Of a DNA stretch of 64,000 nucleotides, positions 17,001-25,074 are shown one piece after another (position 1 is the stretch's first letter; each line of letters starts with the position of its first letter). The stretch lies in NCBI GenBank assembly GCA_016281125.1, contig JAEEIA010000052.1, positions 43,353 to 107,352 of the forward strand, given 5' to 3'. A program made the translations under genes and the position numbers. The notes beneath the pieces are model-generated. The model searched no databases. It saw only the letters and a program-made list of their open reading frames with translations, and was not told the DNA's origin. The stretch is from Oscillospiraceae bacterium. Lineage in GTDB: Bacteria; Bacillota; Clostridia; Oscillospirales; Ruminococcaceae.

Positions 17001-17366
17001 TCAGTTTTCTGTTTTGTCGGAAATTGTCTGCTCCGCAGATTGGGAATTCCCCAAGCCCCTTTTGTGGGAACATCCGATTTGGTCGTAGTAATCTTCGGTG
17101 TTCTCCTGCACCGCAGAGAGATACATACTCACAAGCTGAATAAGCATGGATGCTTCGTTGTCGTAGAAATAAATCGACACAAGCTCCATTTCGTCGTTCG
17201 GGAACGTGCGTCCGTGCTTGATGATTTTTTGCATCAGCTTCTGAGCAGACTGTGCGATGTGATTCTCCGGATCAATCGCTGCAATCTGATTCAGCGACTG
17301 CAGCAGCGCGTTGACACTTTCGCGGTCGATCTTCACCGCGACCGGGCCGAGGTTCGTTTCCTTCAT
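17001..17366 (-). CDS. Uncharacterised mobile-element protein
   Basis: A 121-residue, mostly helical protein with no recognisable motif. The start at 17366 follows AAGGAG by 8 bases. It sits upstream of the relaxase on the same strand, the position often held by mobilisation accessory proteins, but nothing in the sequence proves that role. Confidence 0.6.
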   Translation of the reverse strand: MKETNLGPVAVKIDRESVNALLQSLNQIAAIDPENHIAQSAQKLMQKIIKHGRTFPNDEMELVSIYFYDNEASMLIQLVSMYLSAVQENTEDYYDQIGCSHKRGLGNSQSAEQTISDKTEN

Positions 17367-17418
17367 TTTCAAAACTCCTTTTCATGTTTTTTGTAAGCGG
17401 TTTTTGTCATAGCTCCGC

Positions 17419-17477
17419 TTGACTTCGTTTGAGGTTGTGTGGTATAATAGCTTTAATCAAATGCACGCGTGCGTTTG
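17419..17477 (+). promoter_or_regulatory. Promoter and 20-bp palindromic operator
   Basis: TTGACT (17419-17424) and TATAAT (17443-17448) have an 18-bp spacer. Ten bases after the -10 box is a near-perfect 20-bp palindrome (17458-17477) with core GCACGCGTGC flanked by CAAAT and GTTTG. It covers the transcript start region, the classic place for a repressor. Confidence 0.65.
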
Positions 17478-17508
17478 ATGAGTGCTGACATCGTAAAGCT
17501 TGGAGATG

Positions 17509-17745
17509 ATGAAAGTGATAACTAATAATTCCGGAATGCATCTTGAGAATGCAATGCCTTTTGATTTGGCAAAAGAAAACTTATTTGAACATCTTTCATC
17601 TGGTGAGAAAGTATTGTGTCCGAAATGCGGAAAAGGGTTCTTTATCCCATTTAATGCTCCGGCTCATAAAGCGCACTCGTTTAATTGTTCCAACCCGGAT
17701 TGTAATTGCCATTATCATTGGACTTCGGCACTTGACATCGAGTAA
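17509..17745 (+). CDS. Small zinc-ribbon-like protein
   Basis: A protein of about 78 residues with two cysteine pairs (CPKCGKGF and CSNPDCNCHYHW) suggesting a zinc ribbon. The start is uncertain: ATG at 17506 or 17509 sits close to GGAG, and GTG at 17515 has better spacing. It has its own promoter and operator and converges with the replication initiator. Function unknown. Confidence 0.55.
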   Translation: MKVITNNSGMHLENAMPFDLAKENLFEHLSSGEKVLCPKCGKGFFIPFNAPAHKAHSFNCSNPDCNCHYHWTSALDIE

Positions 17746-17748
17746 GTA

Positions 17749-18885
17749 TCAAATCACCGCAAGCTCCGTATTCAGCTTCACGCGATACGAATTCAGACTG
17801 CTCCACAGCACAGCCTTTGCATAGCCGGCATAGTTCTTGATGTGTGTCGAGGCGAGTGCATCGGTGAAGTCATCAAGTGCGGAGAAGATCATTTCGGTGA
17901 GCGTGCCGCAGCCGCAGCACATGGACGCTGCATTGATTGCGTCGATCACGGCACAGGCATCGGTCTGTTCGCCGGAATAGGTTTGCGTGCCGGCTCTTGT
18001 CGCCATGCTGACCAAGCTGTTCACCAGCAGTACGAAGTTGTCAAAGCGGTCAACGGTTTTCAGATCGGTCATGCTGCAGGGATGTTCCATGTAGAAGGCA
18101 TACTCACAGAGCCAGCGAATCGCAGCCTGCATCTTTTTCGGACTTTGCGAATAGGCATACGGAATCCGCTGCGCTGTCGTGATTTCAGAAATCACCTGCT
18201 CCGCGATCTGCGAATCCGTCAATCCGTCTGCCGCATCTTCGCCGCGCGAAGATGGATGGATAGAAATCTCTGTAGAAGTCTTTGTAGTAATCTCTGTATT
18301 TGTCTGGGGAAATTTCCCATAGGGGTCTGTGGAAATTTCGCCACACCCCCCTCGGAATTCCGACACAGGGGTATCAGAAATTTCGTTAGATGCCCCGTCT
18401 GATTTTTCAGGACACCCGTCCGGTGAAATTTCACCACATGGGTATGTCAGTTCTTTCAGGCGCTCAACATTGAGCGCAAGGTAGAGAACATTTGCGTATA
18501 CCATGCCGTTGGATCGCAGCGTGCGGAACTCCCGGCGCACCACGCCCATTTCCTCAAGGAACACGATCGCGTCCTTTGCCTGACCGGAGGAACAGCCGAA
18601 CTGCTCTGCGATCTGCGCATAGCTTCGCTGCAAGAGATCGTCGCGGAACTTCTTCTGATAACCGATCACCTGACCGGTTCCCTCGTCTCTGATCTCCCGC
18701 GGGCGATACCAGTAGACGATATCTGCGAGAATGTTGATTGCCAGCAGATGCGGCTTCGGGTGCTTCAGGTCAGACTTGACAAAGATGCGATACCAGTTCT
18801 GCGGAATGACATTACCGCTGAATGCGATCTCTCTCAACTGATCGCAGGTTGGAATACCTGTTGTAAACACACGCACAACCTCCAT
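17749..18885 (-). CDS. Replication initiator-like protein with winged-helix domain
   Basis: A 378-residue protein. The N-terminal half holds a winged helix-turn-helix (YAQIAEQFGCSSGQAKDAIVFLEEMGVV, about residues 90-117, given here as two joined segments of the helix-turn-helix and wing) typical of RepA-like or DUF6017-like initiators on Firmicute mobile elements. A low-complexity linker at about 150-220 repeats GEIS, NEIS and SEF words, and a helical C-terminal domain follows. The linker is encoded by six regularly spaced palindromes, as in elements whose origin lies inside the rep gene. Gene identity is inferred from architecture. Confidence 0.65.
   Translation of the reverse strand: MEVVRVFTTGIPTCDQLREIAFSGNVIPQNWYRIFVKSDLKHPKPHLLAINILADIVYWYRPREIRDEGTGQVIGYQKKFRDDLLQRSYAQIAEQFGCSSGQAKDAIVFLEEMGVVRREFRTLRSNGMVYANVLYLALNVERLKELTYPCGEISPDGCPEKSDGASNEISDTPVSEFRGGCGEISTDPYGKFPQTNTEITTKTSTEISIHPSSRGEDAADGLTDSQIAEQVISEITTAQRIPYAYSQSPKKMQAAIRWLCEYAFYMEHPCSMTDLKTVDRFDNFVLLVNSLVSMATRAGTQTYSGEQTDACAVIDAINAASMCCGCGTLTEMIFSALDDFTDALASTHIKNYAGYAKAVLWSSLNSYRVKLNTELAVI
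18309..18432. repeat. Six iteron-like GAAATTTC palindromes inside the rep gene
   Basis: GAAATTTC or close variants are centred at about 18312, 18335, 18357, 18380, 18404 and 18428, i.e. 22-24 bp apart. Several extend outward as longer palindromes, for example TGTGGaAATTtCgCCACA. They sit inside coding sequence, as origins of RepA_N-type plasmids do, so this is a candidate replication origin. Confidence 0.65.
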
Positions 18886-19089
18886 AGATTCTAAGACTCT
18901 AAACAGAAGATTGATACGAGATTTTCGTTGGTTTCATCTTCCCAAATCTTACCATCCGAATCCAGATAACCAAACCAAACTAATTGGAAATCAGCAGACT
19001 ATTTGGAAAAGCTGGGATTGGAGAAAATAAGAAAATCGCGCATTTTCTGGAAAATGCACGATTAGGTGGAGATAAAGGGAGACAATGTT

Positions 19090-19137
19090 GTTGCCTCCTA
19101 AGCAGCAGGCCATCGGTTCGATTCCGGTTCAGGGTGC
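19090..19137 (+). other. tRNA-Arg(CCT) 3'-half fragment, attachment-site relic
   Basis: An anticodon arm GTTGC-CTCCTAA-GCAGC (19090-19106, anticodon CCT), a five-base variable loop and a T-arm ATCGG-TTCGATT-CCGGT (19112-19128) are followed, after two extra bases, by AGGGTGC, an acceptor-like 3' strand. There is no D-arm or 5' acceptor strand upstream, so it is not a functional tRNA. The AT-rich island ends here. The rest of the 18886-19297 gap shows only a possible hairpin near 19145-19180. Confidence 0.7.
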
Positions 19138-19297
19138 TCTGCATCAGCGGAAATGCGCGGATGTTCGCGTGTTCCCGCTGATTGTCGTTTCTGAATACAA
19201 TGCTGAAAGAGCGCGGCTCTGGCTGCCCGAAGTCAGTGCCCTGTTTTATTTTCCGCGGGTACGCGCTCCCTGACGGACAGGCATGAATCAAACACAA

Positions 19298-19337
19298 AAT
19301 CCGGAACTGACGTCACTGCCTGTTCCGGATTCTTTTT
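19298..19337. terminator. Terminator downstream of the Nudix gene
   Basis: A perfect 10-bp stem AATCCGGAAC / GTTCCGGATT with a 14-base loop containing TGACGTCA, followed by TTTTT on the plus side. It serves the leftward Nudix gene. Confidence 0.65.
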
Positions 19338-20739
19338 ATATTTCATACTGTCTGAGCTCACAGTTCCCCATGAAGAATTGCGAGAATGCCTCCGCGGTCA
19401 TGTCGCGGAAATAGGTTTCCGCAGCGCGGCATACGCCGCCGTGACAGACGCAGAGCACGGTCATGCCTGTGTACTGCCGCCGGATGTCGTCTATGCAGCC
19501 GTAAACGCGGTGCGCGAGCTGGAGCAGCGATTCGCCGCCGTCCTTCATGCGGACACCGAATGCCAGCTTGGCGTCCTGAAAATCCGGGGTGCTTCCGCGC
19601 GGCTGATCCTCATATGAGCCGTAATCCCATTCCCGCAGACGAGCATCGGTCACAACAGGCACATGCAGCTGCTCTGCAATGATCTCCGCAGTTTTGCGGG
19701 CGCGCTTCAGCGGCGAGCAGATAATCAGGCCGATCTCCCGGTGTTCTGCGCAGATTGCTGCAAGCCGCCGCGCCTGCGCGAGCCCTTCTTCCGTCAGCTC
19801 GCAGTCTGTCACGCCGCTGATATGATCTTCGGCATTCATTGTCGTTTCACCGTGCCGGGTGAAGTAAATGCGCGTTTTCTGCGGCGGGAGCGTCCTTGCA
19901 GCCGGTGCAGATTCCGGCGGCAGATGTCCGTTTGTATCGCGGAACAGCTGCATCATTTCATTCGTCAGGCTGTGCTGCTGCGGCTGCAATTCCAGCTCCT
20001 CCGGCCTGACCCAGCACGCGGATTTCAGCTCGTAATCGTCCATTTTGATCTCGTCGCTGCCGTCGGCTTCGCAGAAAAAGCCCATCAGCAGATCCTGCGC
20101 CATGCCCCACGGCTGCGATTTGTAATAGCGGATATTCTTCACGCGCAGCCCGGTTTCCTCCATGACCTCGCGCGCGGCGCATTCCTCTGCGGTTTCCCCG
20201 ATTTCTGTGAAGCCCGCTACAAGCGCATTGTGTGCATAGCCGCGGCGATACCGTGTCACAAGGATCCGCCCGTTGCTGATGACGCCGACAATCACCGCGG
20301 GATTGATCCGCGGGTAGATTTTGTGACCGCATTCCGTGCAGAACAGCGCACGCTCCCGATCATCGTGCTGCATAGCCCCGCGGCAGATGCCGCAGAACCG
20401 GTTGTCAGCATACCACTGATACAGGTGATATGCCGTAAATGCTGCATAGAGATACTTCCCGGCGCACCGGTCGCGCAGCTCCCGGATCGGATAATACTGA
20501 TACCCCTCCGGGACAGCGGCAGCCTTGGCCAGAAAGAACGGCTCGTTATCGACGGAAAAAAGATATACCGGCGCGCTGTCCTGCAGCGAAAGTGCGCGAT
20601 ACTGCGGAATATGCAGCGCATTGTCCCGGACGCAAGCAAGCAGCCTGCCGTCCTGAAAGCACATGATCCTGCTGTCCGGCTGCGGCAGCTTTGTCTGAAA
20701 GCTGTTGTCAAGTCTGCTTGGAAAAATATCCTGAATCAT
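19336..20739 (-). CDS. NudC-like NADH pyrophosphatase fused to a histidine phosphatase
   Basis: A 467-residue fusion. Residues 1-110 are a NudC-like N-terminal domain. CGIC ... CTEC (116-137) is the zinc ribbon. The Nudix box GFTEIGETAEECAAREVMEE spans 176-195 and is followed by SQPWGMAQDLLMGF, the NudC SQPW signature. A second domain from about 288 begins IYFTRHGETT, with the RHG catalytic motif of the phosphoglycerate-mutase/histidine phosphatase superfamily. NudC hydrolyses NAD(H) and removes NAD caps from RNA. The phosphatase may act on the mononucleotide product (inference). The start at 20739 has AGGGTGG upstream. Confidence 0.85.
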   Translation of the reverse strand: MIQDIFPSRLDNSFQTKLPQPDSRIMCFQDGRLLACVRDNALHIPQYRALSLQDSAPVYLFSVDNEPFFLAKAAAVPEGYQYYPIRELRDRCAGKYLYAAFTAYHLYQWYADNRFCGICRGAMQHDDRERALFCTECGHKIYPRINPAVIVGVISNGRILVTRYRRGYAHNALVAGFTEIGETAEECAAREVMEETGLRVKNIRYYKSQPWGMAQDLLMGFFCEADGSDEIKMDDYELKSACWVRPEELELQPQQHSLTNEMMQLFRDTNGHLPPESAPAARTLPPQKTRIYFTRHGETTMNAEDHISGVTDCELTEEGLAQARRLAAICAEHREIGLIICSPLKRARKTAEIIAEQLHVPVVTDARLREWDYGSYEDQPRGSTPDFQDAKLAFGVRMKDGGESLLQLAHRVYGCIDDIRRQYTGMTVLCVCHGGVCRAAETYFRDMTAEAFSQFFMGNCELRQYEI

Positions 20740-20845
20740 ATCTGACCACCCTGTTTTCTTTGAAATATCGTCCTTATTATAGCATATTTTATGGCAAAGT
20801 GCAATGGGAGCAGCGGAATCAATCCTTTGGTTTGCTGCATGACTC

Positions 20846-20874
20846 TTGAAATTTACTTCTGTATCTGTTATAAT
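20846..20874 (+). promoter_or_regulatory. Promoter of the ArsC/Spx-like gene
   Basis: TTGAAA (20846-20851) and TATAAT (20869-20874), 17-bp spacer, 29 bases before the start codon. Confidence 0.75.
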
Positions 20875-20903
20875 AACGGTAACAGCCCGAAAGGAGAATG
20901 CAT

Positions 20904-21251
20904 ATGCTGTTTCTTTGTTATCCCAAATGCACAACCTGCAAAAAGGCGCAGCGCTGGCTCGATGAAAACGGCCTGACCTATACGCTGCGCGACATCAGAA
21001 CGGACAACCCGACCGCCGCAGAGCTCGCAGACTGGCAGAAGCGGAGCGGTCTTCCGCTGAAACGCTTTTTCAATACGAGCGGGCAGCTTTATAGAGAGCT
21101 TGCACTCTCCCAAAAGCTGCCGGATATGCCGGAGGCAGCGCAGCTTACGCTGCTGGCGTCTGACGGGATGCTTGTCAAACGCCCGATCCTCGTCACGGAG
21201 CAGACCGTACTGGTCGGCTTCCGGGAGGCGGAATGGGACAAGCTGAAATAA
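20904..21251 (+). CDS. ArsC/Spx-family thioredoxin-fold protein
   Basis: A 115-residue protein with the redox motif CTTC near residue 9 in YPKCTTCKKAQRWLDENG, and the RPILVTE segment near 94 that contains the cis-proline and Arg of the ArsC/YffB/Spx family. It could be a YffB-like reductase or a Spx-type regulator; the sequence alone does not decide. The start at 20904 is preferred to 20898 because AAAGGAG needs about 7 bases of spacing. Confidence 0.8.
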   Translation: MLFLCYPKCTTCKKAQRWLDENGLTYTLRDIRTDNPTAAELADWQKRSGLPLKRFFNTSGQLYRELALSQKLPDMPEAAQLTLLASDGMLVKRPILVTEQTVLVGFREAEWDKLK

Positions 21252-21259
21252 CACAAAAA

Positions 21260-21290
21260 AACAGCGGATCTCTGCACGGGATCCGCTGTT
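21260..21290. terminator. Bidirectional terminator between ArsC-like gene and WYL operon
   Basis: A perfect 11-bp stem AACAGCGGATC / GATCCGCTGTT with flanking A and T runs between convergent genes. Confidence 0.85.
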
Positions 21291-21307
21291 TTCTTTGCAT
21301 GCTTCTG

Positions 21308-22297
21308 TCACGGCTCCGTTTCCGCCAGCAGCTGATACTGACGGGACACGCGTGCGGCGGCCTGCGCGCGGAAATCGGGCGGCCCGATAATCTCCAGCAC
21401 CGGCCCGAAGCTCAGCAGCTGAATCAGCAGCTCCGTTTCGTCCTGCTTGTCGTACCAAAGCTGCACCGTGCATTCCCCGGTTTCCGTATCCCGCTCAGTG
21501 TACTTCTCGTAGGACGCAAACTCCATCATGAACCGCTCGACGGCATTGCGCTCCGTCGTCACGCGGACGGTCACGGGCTCGGGACTTCTGCGCAGCCGGA
21601 AGTATTCCGCCAGCGACGCTTTGCCGCTGAACGTCACATCCGTAGCCCCTGCATATTCGATCCGGCCGAGGTTGATGACACCGCTGCCGGAGAGCTTTCC
21701 GTTCCGCACGCCGCGGCAGCAAAGCCGGAATTTATCGTTTTTGCGGGAATATTCAATCGCAAGCGGCAGATAGTTCATCTCCATGCGCCGACCCTTTCCT
21801 GTCCGGAACCGGATGTGCAGAACCCTTCCCGCGCGGAGCGCCTGCAAAATCGTCCGGAAATGCGCACGGTAGGCCGGATCGGAAAAATCATCGCCGTCCG
21901 TGAAGCGATCGGTATACCGGAACAGTGCGGGATTCCACAGAGGTTTGATTTCCGCGAGCGCATCCGAGAGCGCCGCAAGCGTTTCGTCATCAAGGAACAG
22001 CTGCATTTTCGGATCGGAGAGCCGCGCTTTCAGCCAGCACTTTTGCAGCAGCGTCAGCGGCATGAACGGCGGGTGCTTCGTCACCGCCGCAAGGCGGCCG
22101 TCCGCTGACCGCCGCAGGAGTCCCCAGTCAGAGCCGTCTGCCTGCGGAATCAGCTTCTGCGGAACGAACAGCACCGAATCGCGGAAACCCTCCTCCGGGA
22201 TGATGCAGCGGAGTGCCTGCTCCGTCAGCGGCGCTTCACGTAGCACCCGTGCCGCAATCCGGAAATACGCGCCGTACATCTCATGAAACAGTGTCAT
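21308..22297 (-). CDS. WYL-domain regulator 2 of the RNA-repair locus
   Basis: A 329-residue WYL-type protein. The core NYLPLAIEYSRKNDKFRLCCRG (about 170-191, given here as two joined segments around Glu178) matches the ligand-sensing WYL/SH3-like barrel, and a WCX-like C-terminus ends in PPDFRAQAAARVSRQYQ. There is no clear N-terminal helix-turn-helix, so it may act with its neighbour. The start at 22297 follows GGAGGTG and overlaps the upstream WYL gene by 17 bases. WYL proteins often control defence and RNA or DNA repair loci, and rtcB is divergent to this operon. Confidence 0.7.
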   Translation of the reverse strand: MTLFHEMYGAYFRIAARVLREAPLTEQALRCIIPEEGFRDSVLFVPQKLIPQADGSDWGLLRRSADGRLAAVTKHPPFMPLTLLQKCWLKARLSDPKMQLFLDDETLAALSDALAEIKPLWNPALFRYTDRFTDGDDFSDPAYRAHFRTILQALRAGRVLHIRFRTGKGRRMEMNYLPLAIEYSRKNDKFRLCCRGVRNGKLSGSGVINLGRIEYAGATDVTFSGKASLAEYFRLRRSPEPVTVRVTTERNAVERFMMEFASYEKYTERDTETGECTVQLWYDKQDETELLIQLLSFGPVLEIIGPPDFRAQAAARVSRQYQLLAETEP

Positions 22298-23555
22298 CCG
22301 CGTCACCTCCGTACATCTCCTGCATCCGGCGGATATCGTAACAGAACCGGCCGCGTACCTGCCGGTTTCCGCCCTCAACCGACACAATCCGGCCGATCAG
22401 CGTTTTCGCCCAGTGCATGACCTCGTGCGGATCATAGACGTCAAAGGTCAGCGCATACAGCCCGTCGCTGAGTTTCTCCAGCGTCCCGATGCGCTTTTCC
22501 CGCTGCAAGCGCTCAAGGATATAGCCTTCGGTATGCTCATTCAGCTGCACAGTCAGACGGAGCGGCTCCACATGCCCCGTATCGTGCCGCATGCCGAAGG
22601 ACACGCCGAATACATGCGCAAGACAGCGCTGATAGGCTGCCGCAAGACGGTCGTAATCCGGCTCCGGCGCACCGCATTTCACATTGCGGATAAAATCCAG
22701 CCGGAATGAATGAAAGCGTTTCTGTTCCGGGATATACGCCGCCAGATACCGCCGGCCGGTCTGCACGGAGGTCAGAATCTGCATCGGCACGGCGTCGAAA
22801 ACAGTGCCGTCGTATTCCGAATCCCGGTGCGCCTTGGCGCTGAATGTCCGGAAGCAGACGCGCCGCTTTTCGGAGGCGGCATTCAGAATCTCCGGCAGCA
22901 CGGCGTCCTCCAGCGTATGCACAAGATAACGGTGCTTGCGGAAGAAAACATCATTTTTGCAGCCTGCGCTGCGGAGAATCTGCGCGCCGATCACACCGAA
23001 TTCCTCGTCCTGCGAATAAAAGCGCAGCGCATCCGAAAGTCCGGCATACTGCGCCGTCAGTCCGGCGGCGGTATCCGGCGAAATGCGGTAATACGCAGTT
23101 TTTCCGGGCTTTTCGGCGATTAGCAGGCCCTCAGCGGCATATTCCCGCAGCTTATTGCGGACCGTCTGCTCGTCGAACACGGCGCCGTATTCGCTGCTGA
23201 GGCTGTCGGTCAGCGTGCGGAGATCTTTCGGCTGTCCGTCCGCGAGCAGATCGAGCAGGAGAAAGTGCAGCCGGATATCGTTATCCGTGAAGCTCCTGGC
23301 GTCGTAGGCCTGATACAGCGGATTTTCAGGGATATGCCCGCTGTCCACGGAAATGGAAACCTGCCGCCCGCGGACGGAGTCGTCATAGCGGACGGCATCC
23401 CCGAGCCAGCTTTCGACGCGCCGTTTTTCGTCGTCGTAGGTGCGGCTGCTTCTGCGCGTGAATTCGCTGCGCGCCTTGCAGCCGTAGATGAAGAAATCGC
23501 GGATGTAGTCCCGCGTTTTTTCAAAGGTTTTGATCAGCTCAGAAAAGCCTGCCAT
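22281..23555 (-). CDS. WYL-domain regulator 1 with winged-helix N-terminus
   Basis: A 424-residue protein. A winged-helix region at about 95-155 (LHFLLLDLLADG ... TVRNKLREYAAEGLL) is followed by a WYL-like domain near 235-290 (RRYLAAYIPEQKRFHSFRLD) and a WCX-like C-terminal domain. It is transcribed away from rtcB from a promoter at 23592-23620. Together with the shared operator at 23674 and 25031 it is the most likely transcription factor for the RNA-repair island (inference). Confidence 0.75.
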   Translation of the reverse strand: MAGFSELIKTFEKTRDYIRDFFIYGCKARSEFTRRSSRTYDDEKRRVESWLGDAVRYDDSVRGRQVSISVDSGHIPENPLYQAYDARSFTDNDIRLHFLLLDLLADGQPKDLRTLTDSLSSEYGAVFDEQTVRNKLREYAAEGLLIAEKPGKTAYYRISPDTAAGLTAQYAGLSDALRFYSQDEEFGVIGAQILRSAGCKNDVFFRKHRYLVHTLEDAVLPEILNAASEKRRVCFRTFSAKAHRDSEYDGTVFDAVPMQILTSVQTGRRYLAAYIPEQKRFHSFRLDFIRNVKCGAPEPDYDRLAAAYQRCLAHVFGVSFGMRHDTGHVEPLRLTVQLNEHTEGYILERLQREKRIGTLEKLSDGLYALTFDVYDPHEVMHWAKTLIGRIVSVEGGNRQVRGRFCYDIRRMQEMYGGDADDTVS

Positions 23556-23591
23556 CTCATCACCGCCTTCCGATGAATTCCTGTTATTCCT

Positions 23592-23620
23592 ATTTTACCA
23601 GAAAATAAGGCAAGATGCAA
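23592..23620 (-). promoter_or_regulatory. Promoter of the WYL operon
   Basis: On the minus strand TTGCAT (23615-23620) and TAAAAT (23592-23597) are 17 bp apart. The rtcB operator begins 54 bases upstream, so one bound regulator could act on both directions. Confidence 0.6.
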
Positions 23621-23673
23621 GAGGCACCGGCGCAGAAAAATCAGGGCGCTTCCGGCAGCGTCAGATTTCACTG

Positions 23674-23717
23674 CGCAGAAAAATTTACATGATTTTCCTG
23701 TTTGGCTGTGGTATACT
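23674..23717 (+). promoter_or_regulatory. rtcB promoter with operator copy 1
   Basis: A 23-nt block (23674-23696) beginning CGCAGAAAAATTTACATG is repeated exactly at 25031-25053. The -10 TATACT (23712-23717) starts 38 bases after the block start at both sites. GAAAAAT-N7-ATTTTCC is a near-perfect inverted repeat (perfect in copy 2). The -35 region is poor, which suggests activator dependence. Confidence 0.75.
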
Positions 23718-23791
23718 GGGCACATGAACAGGAGAAACAAGCACAGCGGAAGCACAGGGCTTCCGGAATATCACGAAAGGAGCTGAGAAAG

Positions 23792-25021
23792 ATGTTTGTG
23801 ATCTCGGAAAACCATGCAAGACCGGTAAAGATCTGGCAGAGCGGTGCGGAGGTGCTTGACGCAAAATGCTTAGAGCAGGCACAGCATCTTTCGCAGCTGC
23901 CGTTCGCGTACAAGTGGATCGCACTGATGCCCGATACCCACGCGGGCATGGGCATGCCGATCGGCGGCGTCATTGCATGTGAGAATGCGGTCGTTCCGAA
24001 TGCGGTCGGTGTGGACATCGGCTGCGGCATGGGCTTTGTGCAGACGAATATCCCTGTTTCCGTCCTGCGGGAAACCGTCACCGGCAGCGGTGATCTGGTG
24101 CAGACCGTCTGCGGGGATATCCTGCGGAATATCCCGACCGGCTTTTCGCATTATCAGAAGCCGCAGGCATCTGCCGTGCTTGACCGTGCCAAGGAAGAAA
24201 TGCAGAAATATGAGGCGGATGCGCAGCTGCTTCCGCAGCTGGATGAGGGCTATTTCCAGGCGGGTACGCTCGGCGGCGGCAACCACTTCATCGAATTGCA
24301 GGAGGACGAAAACGGCCTCTGCTGCATCATGCTGCATTCCGGCAGCCGGCACTTCGGCAACATCGTCGGGCAGTATTTCAAGAAGATTGCTGCGGAACTG
24401 AACGCAAAGTGGCATTCCGCAGTCGATCCCGCATGGAACCTGTCGTTCCTGCCGGTTGATACCGACGAGGGACAGCGCTATCTGGAATGGATGCAGCTTT
24501 CCATGGATTTCGCATACGAAAACCGCGCCATTATGCTGCAAAAGGTGCAGGACATCTTTGCAAAGCATGTGCAGAAGTATACCGGACTGGAACCGGTTTT
24601 CTCCGGCGAAATCAACTGCCACCACAACTACGCGGCGCTGGAGCATCATTTCGGCAGGGACGTCTGGGTTCACCGGAAGGGCGCAATCCGCGCACGCGAG
24701 GGTGAGCTTGCGATCATCCCGGGCGCAATGGGCTCTTACAGCTACATTGTCCGCGGCAAGGGCAACCCTGAGAGCTTCATGTCCTCGTCCCACGGCGCAG
24801 GACGTGCCTGCTCCAGAACCGCTGCCGTGCAGAATTATCCCGTGCAGGAGGTCATGACCGATCTGCATGAGAAGAACGTCGTTCTTGCAAAGCACAGCAA
24901 GCAGGACGTTGCAGAGGAATACCGCCTTGCCTACAAGGATATTGATCAGGTTATGGCACAGCAGACCGATCTGGTCGAGCCGGTCAAGCGGATGTTCACG
25001 GTCGGCGTTGTGAAGGGCTGA
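23792..25021 (+). CDS. rtcB: RtcB-family RNA ligase
   Basis: A 409-residue RtcB ligase, which joins 2',3'-cyclic phosphate or 3'-phosphate RNA ends to 5'-OH ends with GTP and manganese. Metal and GTP motifs are present: PDTHAGMGMPIGG (47-59), GVDIGCGMGF with Cys78, GGGNHFIEL near 164, HSGSRHFG near 185, CHHNY near 273, and SSHGAGR with the predicted guanylylated His334. The start at 23792 follows AAAGGAG by 9 bases; the frame is open upstream to the promoter. It is followed by a non-coding tRNA-like array and a Ro-like protein, so it belongs to an RNA repair or quality-control module. Confidence 0.95.
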   Translation: MFVISENHARPVKIWQSGAEVLDAKCLEQAQHLSQLPFAYKWIALMPDTHAGMGMPIGGVIACENAVVPNAVGVDIGCGMGFVQTNIPVSVLRETVTGSGDLVQTVCGDILRNIPTGFSHYQKPQASAVLDRAKEEMQKYEADAQLLPQLDEGYFQAGTLGGGNHFIELQEDENGLCCIMLHSGSRHFGNIVGQYFKKIAAELNAKWHSAVDPAWNLSFLPVDTDEGQRYLEWMQLSMDFAYENRAIMLQKVQDIFAKHVQKYTGLEPVFSGEINCHHNYAALEHHFGRDVWVHRKGAIRAREGELAIIPGAMGSYSYIVRGKGNPESFMSSSHGAGRACSRTAAVQNYPVQEVMTDLHEKNVVLAKHSKQDVAEEYRLAYKDIDQVMAQQTDLVEPVKRMFTVGVVKG

Positions 25022-25030
25022 AACAGTCCT

Positions 25031-25074
25031 CGCAGAAAAATTTACATGATTTTTCCGCCGCAATGCGGTAAAAT
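25031..25074 (+). promoter_or_regulatory. Promoter with operator copy 2, before the tRNA-like array
   Basis: It carries the same 23-nt block as at rtcB (25031-25053), here with the perfect inverted repeat GAAAAAT-TTACATG-ATTTTTC. TAAAAT at 25069-25074 keeps the identical 38-base offset. Transcription would start near 25080, at the 5' edge of the array. Confidence 0.75.

Noticed and set aside
19085..19143. Functional tRNA-Arg(CCT) gene
   Set aside because: Only the anticodon and T arms are present; no D-arm or 5' acceptor strand fits upstream, and two extra bases precede the acceptor-like strand.
23674..23720. Sigma-54 promoter for rtcB as in E. coli
   Set aside because: No GG-N10-GC pattern is found and no RtcR-like activator is encoded; a WYL-linked operator with a -10 box fits better.
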